From: Gambelia wislizenii
Lineage: Eukaryota > Chordata > Lepidosauria > Squamata > Crotaphytidae
DNA: 64,000 bases
NCBI GenBank assembly: GCA_030847615.1
Contig: JAUMIR010000002.1
Location: 113,964,309 to 114,028,308, forward strand
Reading direction: 5' to 3'
The notes under the pieces were generated by a model. That model was not told where the DNA came from. It worked only from the letters and a program-made list of their open reading frames with translations, and did not search any database. Position numbers and translations under genes: made by a program. Of the stretch, positions 1-10,727 are shown piece after piece. Each line of letters starts with the position of its first letter. Positions within the stretch are counted from its first letter, which is position 1.

Positions 1-754
1 GGAGCCAAAAAAAGTATGTACAGGTATTTCAAAAGTTAAATGCAAAACCAGGACAAAAGATGCAAAGGAACAGACTGTAAGAGAATTTACAAACATGCCT
101 GTGGAAAAGGTTAATACTTTCCAAAGAGAAACCTTATTGAAATCCACCTTCACACAGCCTGTGGGAAACTTCAGGTTTTGGAGCTGACTCCCCCTTCCAG
201 CTCACAATTTTTTTTCTCCCACAATTTAGCAGACAGCCTGGCATGTTTGAGTCAATCTGATGAACCAATATTCAGAACAGCAGCTGCCCTTATGCCAGAT
301 CTCTCTCAATGGTATGTGTCCTGAAATCTGTTGTCTTGGTCAAAAGGAAACTGAAAACTCCTGAACTGTTGACCTGCACAAAGGCATCTCTGTGAGAAAC
401 TTTCACTCAGCAAGTCACATTTGAGTTCACAAATTATTCAGCTTTCCTGTAGTGACAAAGTTAACTAAGGCAGAGGAGGTAAAGTTGTTGCTGAGCCCTG
501 TCACTGTGGCACGCAAGAGGTCGCCAACAGGCTAGCACCCAAGATAAAACATGCCATTTCTTGTGCTGACAGCATTCACCTCCACTTCTTTCCTTTCTGT
601 CACTAATCAAACATCACATTAAAATGTTTCATAAAACCTTAGTGGGAGAAATTAATTTGAACAGGTTTGAATAAGAACTCTGTCATGTGGACTGAGAAGC
701 TGTAAACACAAGCTAATGATGAACAGCATTCTTCTACAGAACTGGGAGAAAGCG
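1..754. other. unique AT-rich DNA, no feature seen
   Basis: No repeat family, exon or promoter is recognised here. Short open frames lack familiar domains. Confidence 0.4.
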
Positions 755-885
755 TCTACAGGGAAACCACAGGAATCAGCGTTAAGACTGGTTTTCCTTA
801 ACATCTTCATTAATGATTCAGAAGAGGGATTAAGTAGCTCTGTAATAAAAGTCCCTGATGAATCTAACTCAAGAAGGGTTGCATA
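755..885 (+). mobile_element. ancient CR1 LINE reverse-transcriptase relic
   Basis: Translated on the plus strand, this stretch reads LVFLNIFINDSEEG followed by a degraded form of the FADDTKLG catalytic region of CR1-type reverse transcriptases. A preceding segment resembles the GVPQGSVLG block at the DNA level but has stops. The YADD/FADD equivalent is mutated, so this is a dead, old fragment. A 132-residue minus-strand frame over it is a shadow. Confidence 0.55.
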
Positions 886-1064
886 GAGTAATGAGGAAAT
901 AAAATTAATACAAAAAGGGCCTAGAGAGTTTAAAAATGTGTGTGCGTGTAGTGTTTTGTGCATAAATACTTCCCTGAGATTCAACTTGGGGGAAATGCAA
1001 GCTAAGAATACTGCCATAGGATATTGGTGAAACCAAGACCTTTGCAACATTTTGAAACAGCTTA

Positions 1065-1067
<3 letters not shown>

Positions 1068-1098
<31 letters not shown>
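1068..1098. repeat. (TA)n microsatellite
   Basis: About fifteen tandem TA units. Confidence 0.95.
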
Positions 1099-1100
<2 letters not shown>

Positions 1101-1171
1101 CCAGAATTAATTAGATAAAGTGATTTCAAATACATTTAACCTCTTTTACATTACAGGTTGGAAAACCTTCA

Positions 1172-1332
1172 CTTAGGGAGAAACTATTCTTTAATTTCTC
1201 TGAGGATGCCAGCCACAGATGCAGGTGAAACATCAGAAAGAAACTATTCGAGAACACGGCCTCACAGCCTGGAAAAAACCCAAAGAAAATCTATGGATGC
1301 TGGCCGTGAAAGCCTTCGACTTCATATTCTTT
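1172..1332 (+). mobile_element. Penelope-like interspersed repeat, terminal part (tentative)
   Basis: The segment reading CTGAGGATGCCAGCCACAGA, then a GAAAC motif, then GGCCGTGAAAGCCTTCGAC, recurs on the minus strand at 62,756-62,880, so it is an interspersed repeat. Assignment to Penelope-like elements is a recollection-based inference. The CTGARGA and GAAAC boxes at 1,200-1,231 recall a hammerhead ribozyme core (see findings). Confidence 0.5.
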
Positions 1333-1859
1333 AATTATCTTATACATCCTCTAATGCATGAACTGAAGAGAGAAAAGACTAGACTGAAATGATAGCCATG
1401 TATACTCTGCCAGTTTCCACCACTGTGCGTGAACGGAAATAATTCAAAACATATATTATTGGGAATAAATGGGCAAGTGCAACATAGGAACAAAGCTTGA
1501 CAGAAGCTCCAGCTGTCAAAAACAAAACAAAAGCCAGTGTATTTTGAGATAATGATTGTAACAATCATCACTGGAAACCTTAGTGAGCATAAGTGTTTTA
1601 TGGAATAATATTAACAAGCGGAACAGATGCCCAGCACCAGCTCAAAATACTGTTGTTTATATTGTTGGAATTATAAATCAGTTCTTAATGTTATGCCCCC
1701 TCAAATACTACTTCTTTAGTATTAGTCTGACTTCTGTAAAAATCAGGCTTGTTAATGTTTTCTGAAGTTTTCATTTGTAGCTATTCACTTGTCAAGACAG
1801 TTACTATAAGGGCTTTTCCCTGCATGACATCATGGGTGCAAAGGAATAGTTGTTCTTTT

Positions 1860-2418
1860 CATAGAATCATAGAGTTGGAAGAGACTTCAATGGCCATCCT
1901 GTCCAACCCCCAGCCATTCAGGTATATACAATCAAATCATTCCCGACAGATTTTTTTTAATTTATTTTATTTAGTTATTTATACCCCGCTCTTCAGCCAC
2001 AAGGCTATCAGAGCGGCTTACAAATTGTTTTAAGCAATAGCTATTTACACATCTACACTGCATTAAACAGTTTCCAATGTGTGTTAGCTAATTGCCCCCC
2101 ACGAGCTGGGTACTCATTTTACCAACCTACGAAAGGATGGAAGGCTGAGTGAACCTTGGAGCCCACTGGAATCGAACTTGTGACGTGGTGGCTTGCAGTA
2201 CTGGCATTTAACCACTGCGCCACCAGGGCTCCATCCAACCTCTGTTTAAAAACCTCCAAAGAAGGAGACTCCACCACACTTCGAGGCAGTGCATTCCACT
2301 TCTGAAAAGCTCTTACTGTCAGGAAGTTCTTCCTAATGTTTAGGTGGAATCTCTTTTCCTGTAGTTTGAACCCATTGCTCTGTGTCCTAGTCTCTGAAGC
2401 AGCAGTGCCCCTGGGGCC
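1860..2418 (-). mobile_element. CR1 LINE 3' end, interrupted by a SINE
   Basis: The minus strand carries the CR1 3' region. The terminal ATTCTATG-type repeat is at 1,860-1,872. The C-terminal ORF2 coding segment and 3' UTR follow, with FHLNIRKNFLTVRAFQKW readable at 2,260-2,360. A tRNA-type SINE splits the copy between about 1,951 and 2,231; joining the flanks restores the order seen in the other CR1 copies of the window. The 103-residue minus-strand frame at 2,119-2,430 is a chimera of CR1 and SINE sequence. Confidence 0.9.
1951..2231 (-). mobile_element. tRNA-derived SINE, Sauria-like, full length
   Basis: On the minus strand it starts with a tRNA-like head (GAGCCCTGGTGGCGCAGTGG, with a B-box-like TTCGATTCC). 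A conserved body containing GGTAAAATGAGTACCCAGC follows, then a tail with GCCGCTCTGATAGCC and GCGGGGTATAAATA. This layout is that of squamate Sauria SINEs, whose tail is shared with Bov-B LINEs. It is nested inside CR1, so it is the younger insertion. Confidence 0.8.
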
Positions 2419-2586
2419 CATCCCTAACACAGGTAGTTATTACATCTACACACCTATGGACTATTGGATCCAAAAGGCATTATCAGAACAGCCCTAAATG
2501 TGGTGTCACAATTAAGAGAGTGGCATAGTGATGTGCCACAATTTTTTTTTAACTAACAAACATTTCTTGGAGCTTTTAAAATGGAA

Positions 2587-2805
2587 GTCTAGTTCGATTC
2601 CAGAGGGCTCCAAGGTTCACTCAGCCTTCCATCCTTTTGTAGGTCGGTAAAATGAGTACCGGGCTTGTGGGGGCAATTAGCTAACACACATTGGAAACTG
2701 CTTAATGCAGTGTAGATGTGTAAATTGCTATTGCTTAAAACAGTTTGTAAGCCACTCTGATAGCCTTGTGGCTGAAGAGTGGGATATAAATAACTAGTAT
2801 TTTTT
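2587..2805 (+). mobile_element. Sauria-like SINE, 5' truncated
   Basis: It has the same body and tail as the copy at 1,951-2,231, in the opposite orientation, starting at the B-box-like AGTTCGATTCC and ending in a TATTTTTTTAAAAA stretch. The first half of the tRNA head is missing. Confidence 0.8.
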
Positions 2806-3210
2806 TAAAAAAAAAGTCTAGCAGGCTGCTTAAGCTGCAGTGGTGTAATCCCCATTCTATACTACTCAATCTGTAGGTAACCCTTAAACATGAGTTCATC
2901 TCCTGAAGGTATGTTGGGGGAAAATGTATTTGGCAGTCCTGTGCCAAATGGAGAGATGCTTAGAAGACAGCAGGTGATAATGATGAAAAAGCAGCTGGAA
3001 ATAATTTATGGGGAAATGACAATCAAAATGTAAAACAAATAGGAAAAAGAATACTCCAAGGATATATGCACCAGGTGGACAGATAGAGGGATGAGCATAA
3101 AAATTACTTTCCAGCAATGATACATTTTGAAATAATTTCCAGAGAAAAACAAAACAAAATTGCATGGAAAATTAAAAATCCTACAGAAAGCAGTGATAAC
3201 AGGATGTTGA

Positions 3211-3345
3211 AACCTGTGCCTCGCTCAATGTTGTTTGATGCCAACTTTCATCAAACTCATGTAGCCTAGCCACTGGCTGGGAATGATGCAAGTTATAGTT
3301 CAGCAACATCTGGAAAGTCACCTGTTCCCCACCTCTCCTGTACAG
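3211..3345. mobile_element. hAT-like MITE fragment (tentative)
   Basis: It ends in CAGCAACATCTGGAAAGTCA and CTGTTCCCCACC, resembling a common amniote non-autonomous element whose two halves read 'cagatgttgttggactacaa'. Related scraps occur near 14,735, 15,785, 38,640-38,750, 59,215-59,325 and 59,640-59,700. The termini are degraded. Confidence 0.4.
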
Positions 3346-6300
3346 ACAAGCATCATTTTTGGAACAACCACGGGGGACCAGACTGGTGGCTGCATTCCCT
3401 TTATACATACTTTCCCTCTATGATCCTCTCACTCAAAAGCATACTCTCAGGTGCTCTTCCAGTCCTATGCCTGCTTGGCTGTTTCTGTCTTCTAGCTGCA
3501 CAGCTTTGTGTAGCATGTATGAGATGGCTGCCCAAGGGGATGTTGAACTCTTCATGCTTAAAAACGTCAGGTAAAAGAAAGCTGGAATGGGATCCAGCCA
3601 TGAAACCTGAAATACTCAACTCAAGACTTCCCACCAGGGTGCCTGTAAAAGTCTGCCTGAAACCATCCAGAGGAAATAACCTAAAGCACAACTTGTGTTG
3701 CCTTGAAGAAATGGTTTTGAGTTAATATTCATGATTATGTCCCTTTCACAAGCCTTGTTCAGTGGCACATTACTCCAAATATTGATATGAGGTACCAAAG
3801 ATGGGCAATTGAGGCTTGGGAGTGAAGTACAGCATTTACAGGATTTCCTACTGGTTCTCAGCATATCCCTAATTTCAGAGACAACCCCCCCCCCACAATG
3901 TACTTCAGATGCTTTTTTCTGGGCTGGTTTATGCATGCAGCAAAATGGAATGGTAAAAGTCTGGAATTGGTAGAGTTTGCAGATACCATTTGAAGCTGTG
4001 GAGGAAAACGCATTTCCCCCAATTTTTTTAAAAAAGACCTCTCAAAACAAAACAAAACTATACAACTTGTACATCAGAAAGAAAGTTTCTTGCACATTGG
4101 GGAAAGCAATGCATTTCTGCCCTATCTTACTACCTACGATCCTGTATTATTCAGATGTAGAGAAAAGATTTCTTTTTCCTCCTCCTCTTCAACTTTCCTT
4201 ACAATCAACAAGTCATTGAACCAGTATATTAAATATAAAGGTTTGATAACACACACACATTTTGAGCAAAATACATGTTAGTACAACTCGAGAGGATACA
4301 AGATTTGTAAACAATACTAAATATTAAATGTAAGGAAGGCAATCATAAGGTTTCTGGTGAAAAAAGCCAAATTCAGGAACTTAAGTACTTGCTCAGTGAT
4401 GGACTTGTTGGAGCCCTGAAGCAAAATGATTATCAGGGACTCAGAGCAGCAAAGGAAGGACCACGATACATTCAGTCTTTTCTAGCCCTTGATAATGACT
4501 GCAATGAAATTGAATCAGTTTGTACCACATACCTAAAGGGTAACAAAGGCTGCTTATAATGAAAACATCACTGTTCATAAAAAATGGTAGTAGATTAGCT
4601 CAGATATTTTCTAAAATAGTTTTGACTTAACAGATAAAGAGCAATAATGGAGAGGCACAAAGTAACTAATATTAATATTAACATCTCTGTAACTGCTTAA
4701 GAACATTCCATGTCTCCTGAGCACATCACTCTTGTCAGGACTGCAAGTAGCAAGCAGTACGGAGCAAGAAGACAACTGGGACACCTTCATCTAAGAAAAG
4801 CATATTTTCATGATGTACCCACATAAATGGGCATCAAAGGAGTATGCATTATGCATGATGAGTGTACAGCTCTGGAAAGTGAGCAGCAGGGATGTGGGCT
4901 ATATTAAATAGAAATCTAAAATAGAACATGCACACACACACCAAGAGAGAAACATGCAAAGCAGTTTAAGAGGAGGCTAAAGTTAAAAACAACCCCTGAT
5001 GAAAACAAAATCCAAACACAGTGGGCAGGAGAATAGAGTCTGACTAATATAGCTGTTGCATTCTGGAGACTGTGATGGTAGAGTTGACTGTGCATCATTC
5101 TAGATTGCAAATGTGGCAATCCATTTTTGAATGTCCCCATTCTCTCTCTAAGCAGAAACCCCACTTTAAAAGGTAGAAAAGGTTCCTTTTGGACTAAGCA
5201 TGTACCTGTAGAAAGACTAGGGGATTGGTAGCTTTGAAAATGTTACCTCTTCTCTGGAATCTGAAGCAACACACTCCACTCCACCATCTCAGGATTGTGA
5301 CACTTTATTACTACTTCATTGCTTTTACATGGCGTACTTGGATAAGTAACTATTCTTACTTAGCTACGCATTTTACGGTAGCTTCAACCCTCCTTGCCTA
5401 TGAATTCCTAAGGCTGGGCCCTAATTGGGGAAGGTGGCAGCTGGTAAGATGCCTTCTATGAGTGCGCGTGCACGCACGCACGCACACACACCATCATTAC
5501 TTGTGATGGCACAGATGGTTCTTCTCTTCACTTCAACTCACTTGCCCAGAGAATTGGTGGGTTAGCAAAGAAACAGGCCCTCTCTTTCAGTGGGCCACAG
5601 GCAGTGATGATAACTGGATGTCCCATTCCCAGTCCCCAGAGAGTAGCCAGAGAGAGGGAGAGCAGGCATCTGTAGGCTGTTTTTTTAGCATCATGACAGA
5701 TCACTCACCCATCTGAGCTGCAAGAGTGATGAAGATCTGTTGCATATCCTCTCTTTGGATGGCAAGAAAGGCCAGCAGAGAGCTGTGGTACCTACTGCTA
5801 CCAGTTTTCTTATCTGCTCCCCAGGACAGTAGTGGGAACCATCCAGAAGTTTGTTCCTCTCTGTCACCCAGATAGAGGCAGCTGCTAATTCTCCTTGGTG
5901 CTGCTATCTCTGTTTGCCTGCCAAGCAGGTGAGCATGCTGACAAAGGGTGTGGGGGAGCAGCCATCACGATGGCAGCAGCAGCATTAGCAGGTGGTCAGA
6001 GGGTGATAGTGGTTTGCATATATGCCTTTGTGACAGACACAGTAAAAAAAAAAAGATTAGTGGAAGGTAGGAAGCAGTGAACACTCATTCATTTATGACA
6101 GCTGACTCCAACATTCCAGTCATTTCCAGTGCCCAGAGAAAGGCAGGTCCACACAACCACCTTGTGATTAAATATAATGATATAGTATATTACACAGTTG
6201 TACTGACACCTGTAATGTTTGCTGGCATACTTGTGAGTATTTGATGATTGCAGAGAGGAAAGCAAAGTGAGTTTTCTTTCTGTACCAAAAAAATGAGGTA

Positions 6301-6650
6301 AATCTTTCAGCTCAAAAGAATGAAGAGAACGTTCCTAACCATGTTGCACACATAGCAGAGGGGAAGGAACTTAGGAGAGTTGGCTGAGGCATGCCTAGGC
6401 ATGAACACTGAGGGAGTAGGGAAGGAGTTCTCACCAAAATTGCTCAGCTTTGGAATGATCTGTAGAAGGGTCTGTGCAGGCAGAAACTCTATGAAGACCA
6501 TGAAGGGGAAGATATTGACTGAAATTCACAATCGCAGTTACAAATGTGTAACCTAGACTTAGGCCTTTGTAACTGATTCATATTCACGATCCTTCCATGT
6601 TCAATAGTGTAGGGAATATATAGGGATTGTAAAAGCCCATGCACACACAG
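3346..6650. other. no gene or clear repeat recognised
   Basis: This is AT-rich sequence with short homopolymers and a CA/CG microsatellite near 5,470. No exon, promoter or family-level repeat is supported. Confidence 0.4.
5463..5491. repeat. alternating CG/CA simple repeat
   Basis: A purine-pyrimidine alternating run (GCGCGTGCACGCACGCACGC, then CACACA), of the kind that can adopt Z-DNA. Confidence 0.85.
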
Positions 6651-6892
6651 TGAGCCAGCATAGAGTTGTGGTTTGAGTGTTGGACTACAACTCTGGAGAC
6701 CAGGGTTCAAATCCACGTTTGGCCATAGAAACTCACTGGGTGACCTTGGGCAAGTCATACTCTCTCAGCCTCAAAGGAAGCCAAAGGCACCCCCCCACCC
6801 CAAAAAAAAATCTTGCCAAGAAACCCCCATGATAGGCTTGCCTTATAGTTGTCATAAGTCAGAAATGGCGTGAAGGCACACAACAACAAAAA
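6651..6892 (+). mobile_element. tRNA-derived CORE-SINE (MIR-like)
   Basis: The tRNA-like head (GAGCCAGCATAGAG...GGTTTGAGTGTTGGACTA) contains the B-box GGTTCAAATCC. The MIR-type core GTGACCTTGGGCAAGTCA follows, and the copy ends in CACACAACAACAAAAA. It is one of at least eight copies in the window and one of the best preserved. Confidence 0.88.
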
Positions 6893-7921
6893 TACAAGTC
6901 CCCTAATCCTGACTTATTAGGCAGCACCTGCTGTGAGCAATGGGGGAGGCAGTTTTGTTCTCCTGTCAAGTGGGACACAGCAGGTTGATGTTTCCACCCT
7001 ATCTGATGCAAGAAGGAATTACAACAGGGGCCCTGCTTCTGACAGTCACACCAAAGATCTCTCACATGAGCGGTTGTGTGTGTAGAAATATCAGTGTGTT
7101 GCATCCCAAATGACAGGAGAATAGACCCCCGCTGCTCACAGTGATTGCTGCTGGGTAAGTCAGAATTCAGGTGGTCAGGCCAGGAGACATTACTTATTTA
7201 AGTATACTTAACTGATCTAACTCATCTAGAATCATGGTCATTATTCCTAACAATATCTTGCTAAATAGTGTAAAAGGGGGAGGATTTAGCAACTAAACTT
7301 CATATGGTCATATTTCCTCTAGAGATTAGGTGGCTGCTATTTGCTACAGGTATGCCCGCAATAGAAACAACAGTCTTAAGTGAGAACTTGGCAAGGGAGA
7401 CACTTATCTTTTGTTTATAGCCAAAATAAGGAATAAAGGATGCATTTCTTCAGATGGGAACACTGCCATCTGTTCAAGCATGGCTATCAGGTTCTCAGTG
7501 TCATAGGAATTACAAATGAGACAGACCAATTAGATACAGGCCAACTCTCTGCTAGGGAGGGATTGTTCTTCACTATTACATATCAGCAGTGCCAGTGTTA
7601 ACACCATGGGGGAGTTGTTGGCAGTTCAGTGCCTCCAAAGGAACCAAGGGGGGCAACCACTGAGCAGACGCTGCTGTTGTGCAGCTTAGAAACCTCAACT
7701 TAGGAGGTGCAGTGATAAGGACTGCTCCACCACATAGTACGGAGCAGATGAGCAAACAAAGGCCTTAACTTTTCTAGAACCTCGTCAATACATGAAGCAG
7801 ATTGTTGTGCCAGTGTTTTGAAGTCGCAGAATGGTTAAGCTCACGCGGAGGCAGGTTTATATTTATGAATGTGTCCCTAAGTAAACAATGTAAATGTCCC
7901 TGCCTGGGGTCTATTTTTTTT
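6893..7921. other. no feature recognised
   Basis: Mixed-composition sequence without recognisable coding or repeat content. Confidence 0.4.
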
Positions 7922-8390
7922 TTACTTGTTTACTAGTTTACTAGTTATATTTATATCCTGCCCTTCTTCAACAAGCTCAAGACAGCATGCAATTACAGTT
8001 GCCCCTTCATGTTCATTGGGGTTTGGTTCCAGGGCCCCCTGTGGATACCAAAATCCTTGAATACCCAAGTCTCATTCTATGCGATGGCATAGCAAAATGG
8101 TGCCCCTTACCTAAGATGGCAAAATCAAGGTTTTATTTTTTAATTATTATTATTTAAAGAATATTTTCAAGGCATGAATACTTAAATCCGTGAATACGAA
8201 ATCCGTGGATACAGAGGGATAACTGTACTTCAAGGCTCTTCTCTTCTACACTTTATCCTCACAGCAACCCTGTAAGGTAAGCCAGGGAGAGAGATGGAGG
8301 GCGGATTTCATGGCTCTGTGGGGACTTGAACTTGGATCTCTCAAATTCTAGTTCAACACTCTAACCACTACTTCACATTTGGCTATCAAG
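7922..8390 (-). mobile_element. second-type tRNA SINE, split by a Tigger-like MITE
   Basis: On the minus strand the head lies at 8,390-8,330 (GTTAGAGTGTTGAACTAGAA, then a CAAGTTCAAGTCC B-box). The body includes CTTACCTTACAGGGTTGCTG and the tail GAAGGGCAGGATATAAATAT lies at about 7,945-7,970. A 230-bp MITE at 7,996-8,225 sits between body and tail. Confidence 0.6.
7996..8225 (+). mobile_element. pogo/Tigger-like MITE with TA duplication
   Basis: It starts TA-CAGTTGCCCCTTCATGTTC and ends ATACAGAGGGATAACTG-TA. The termini are inverted repeats and the TA pair on each side is the target duplication typical of Tc1/mariner-pogo elements. Relatives are at 28,388-28,618 and 48,584-48,813. There is no transposase. 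Confidence 0.8.
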
Positions 8391-8451
8391 TCTATGCTAC
8401 AATCTATCCAATCACCCCATGACTCTACCATCTGTTTCATGAGGCTTTAAA

Positions 8452-8835
8452 TACAGGTCACCCTCAGATGTGCAGGACCGATACCCATATTTCAATTATC
8501 TGTCATCTGTAAAATATGGTCTCTCGAGGCATTTCCTCAGTCCTCCAGCATGGCTCTATGATGATTTCCACTGGAAGTTACCATAAAGTTGCACTGGAGC
8601 TACCTAGAGAGGTGTGCTCTCTAGGCATTTCCTCGGTCCTCCAGTGCAACTCTATGGTAATTTCCACCAGAAGTTATTGTAGAGTCAGACTGGATATGCC
8701 TAGAGAGAGGAGGCCTCTCTAGGCATTTCCTAGGTCCTCCAGCATGATTCTATGGGGTTCACTATTACCCACAGCTTCAACTATTCACTGTAAGTCTGGG
8801 AATGTATCCCCTGCGGATACAGCAGGCAACCTGTA
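8452..8835. mobile_element. Tigger-type MITE with internal tandem units
   Basis: The ends are TACAGGTCACCCTC and GGCAACCTGTA, inverted repeats with a TA duplication. Inside, a unit of about 95 bp beginning CTCTC(T/G)AGGCATTTCCT occurs two and a half times (about 8,521, 8,619 and 8,714). Each unit carries internal inverted symmetry (GGCATTTCC / GCCTAGAGAG). A relative is at 46,632-46,968. Confidence 0.65.
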
Positions 8836-10467
8836 TAGTAAGAGTCCATTCCAACTGCTGTTACTGACAACTACTACTTCTTCTTTTCAGGGTGGGAGCT
8901 ATGGTATGTAAACTAGAACAAACAGAAGTGGAGGCACAATTCCAGTGCAGTCCTCTGCATGCCATGTTCAAGTCCAGTCCTAACAACCACATGTTGTTTG
9001 GAATCCTGTTGCTATCTTGTACATATGTGAGTTCCCCATTTTTGTCTGATGCAGAACATTGGCATTCAGTTCAAGGTCATGGAAATGGAGTTGTGCAAGC
9101 AGTGCCATTTGACATGTGTATCTATCTGCCCGTGCTGATATTGGCAGTAGTACTTCTTCAGTTGGGTGTTAAATTGCACAGTTGGTTGTATAATATTGTC
9201 ACTCAGTTCAAGGATCATGTAGCACAATCAACATGTTAACTTTGCATGCAGAGATTTACAGTATGGAGCCTTGGTGTAGGATCTTGACTCCTTGGCTCCA
9301 GGTGACTCTCAACAAGGATCCCTCAGGGACTATCACTGGAAGAGTGAAATTCTATATTGAAGCACACATGACTGCACTGTGCATAATGGCAACACCCATA
9401 TAATATTACCAGTAAATCTTTAATTTTCATTTTTATTCACAAGTTTTCTTTAATGTCTTTAAAAGTCCTTAATCCTAAGTAGAATAGACTCATCAAATCA
9501 ATGATAACTTGGTAAGTCTCCATTTATGTAAGTTCCAATGATTCAGCAGATCTACTCTAGTTAGTATTAACAATGGTGTTCTATGCAAGAGCTTTAACTG
9601 TATTCAGGTCAGACCATGCTAGGGAGAAAAGCCAATAATTATAATAAATGTGAATTATATGCTTGCTGTTAGCTAAGTAAACATCTGGAAAAGAACCCAG
9701 TTACATTGGGATCGCAGCCATCGCCAGATTCCCATACCATGGTGGCAAAATGCACTTAGGCAAGACAAAAGGAATCATTCAATTATCACCCCATTTACCT
9801 GTTACAGAAAAGCCACCCTTGTAATGAGCACTTTGGTAGACTCAGAGGAGATAATATGTACCGCATGTCACAACCCCTAGCAGACAGATTATGGACTTCC
9901 ATTAATGCTCACAAATGATGTGACTAGGCATTTGGTATCCACTGCCTTCAGTGTAAAAAGAAAGGACATCCATGACCTCAAAGGAGAATAAAGCATACTG
10001 CATTCCCTTTCTCCTTGTCCGTCAGTTCAAGAATGGATGTTTCTGAGCCAATCACATTCAGTTAAGACCAGGGCTGACTAATTCAACTATCTATGTTAAT
10101 TTATGTAATCAGGCAGGAGTTTGGGGTTCATTCAAAACACACACAAAGAAGCTTAAGGATGGTGGTGGGGAGATGTCACAAATAAAGACCCTTCTTTGCG
10201 GTAGGGAGTCGTTCCCCATCCCTGATGTCATCTCCTTCCTGTAGGCAATGCCATTATAACACACACATACACAAACCCACAGATCTTTCCTTCATTATCC
10301 AGTTTTTCTGCTCTGCCTTTCTGGAGAAAAGTTTTCTTTCCTTACCACCACTGACTTCTAACCTTCTAGCAGTTTCACTGATAGGTGGAAAGCACACCTT
10401 ACATCAACTAACCATAGAAACTTGGGCTCTAGCTATGGGCAGTCTAGGATTCTTTTATTATTATTAT
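8836..10467. other. no feature recognised
   Basis: A 115-codon plus-strand frame at 8,892-9,239 includes two hydrophobic stretches, but it resembles no family I know and is not bounded by convincing splice sites. I treat it as chance. Confidence 0.35.
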
Positions 10468-10727
10468 TAGTTATTTACACCCTGCTCTTCGGCCATAAGG
10501 CTATCAGAGCGGTTTACAAATTGTTTTAAGCAATAGAAATTTACACATCTACACTGCATTAAGCAGTTTCCAGTCTGTGTTAGCTAATTGCCCCCACAAG
10601 CTGGGTACTCATTTTACCCACCTACAAAAGGATGGAAGGCTGAGTGAACCTTGAAGCCCTCTGGAATTGAATTTGCAACATGGTGACTTACAGTACTGAC
10701 ATTTAACCACTGCACTACCAGGGCTCC
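10468..10727 (-). mobile_element. Sauria-like SINE, full length
   Basis: On the minus strand it runs from GGAGCCCTGGTAGTGCAGTG through GTAAAATGAGTACCCAGC to the tail and an ATT-rich end at 10,455-10,470. It is more diverged than the copy at 1,951-2,231. Confidence 0.8.

Noticed and set aside
652..1050. 132-codon minus-strand frame
   Set aside because: It is the antisense shadow of a plus-strand CR1 relic and has no domain.
2119..2430. 103-codon minus-strand frame
   Set aside because: Half CR1 3' region and half SINE, joined by the nested insertion.
6651..6730. tRNA gene
   Set aside because: Only A- and B-box-like similarity with no cloverleaf, attached to a SINE body; the same applies to the other SINE heads.
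8892..9239. 115-codon frame with hydrophobic segments
   Set aside because: No recognisable family, no good splice sites and ordinary base composition.
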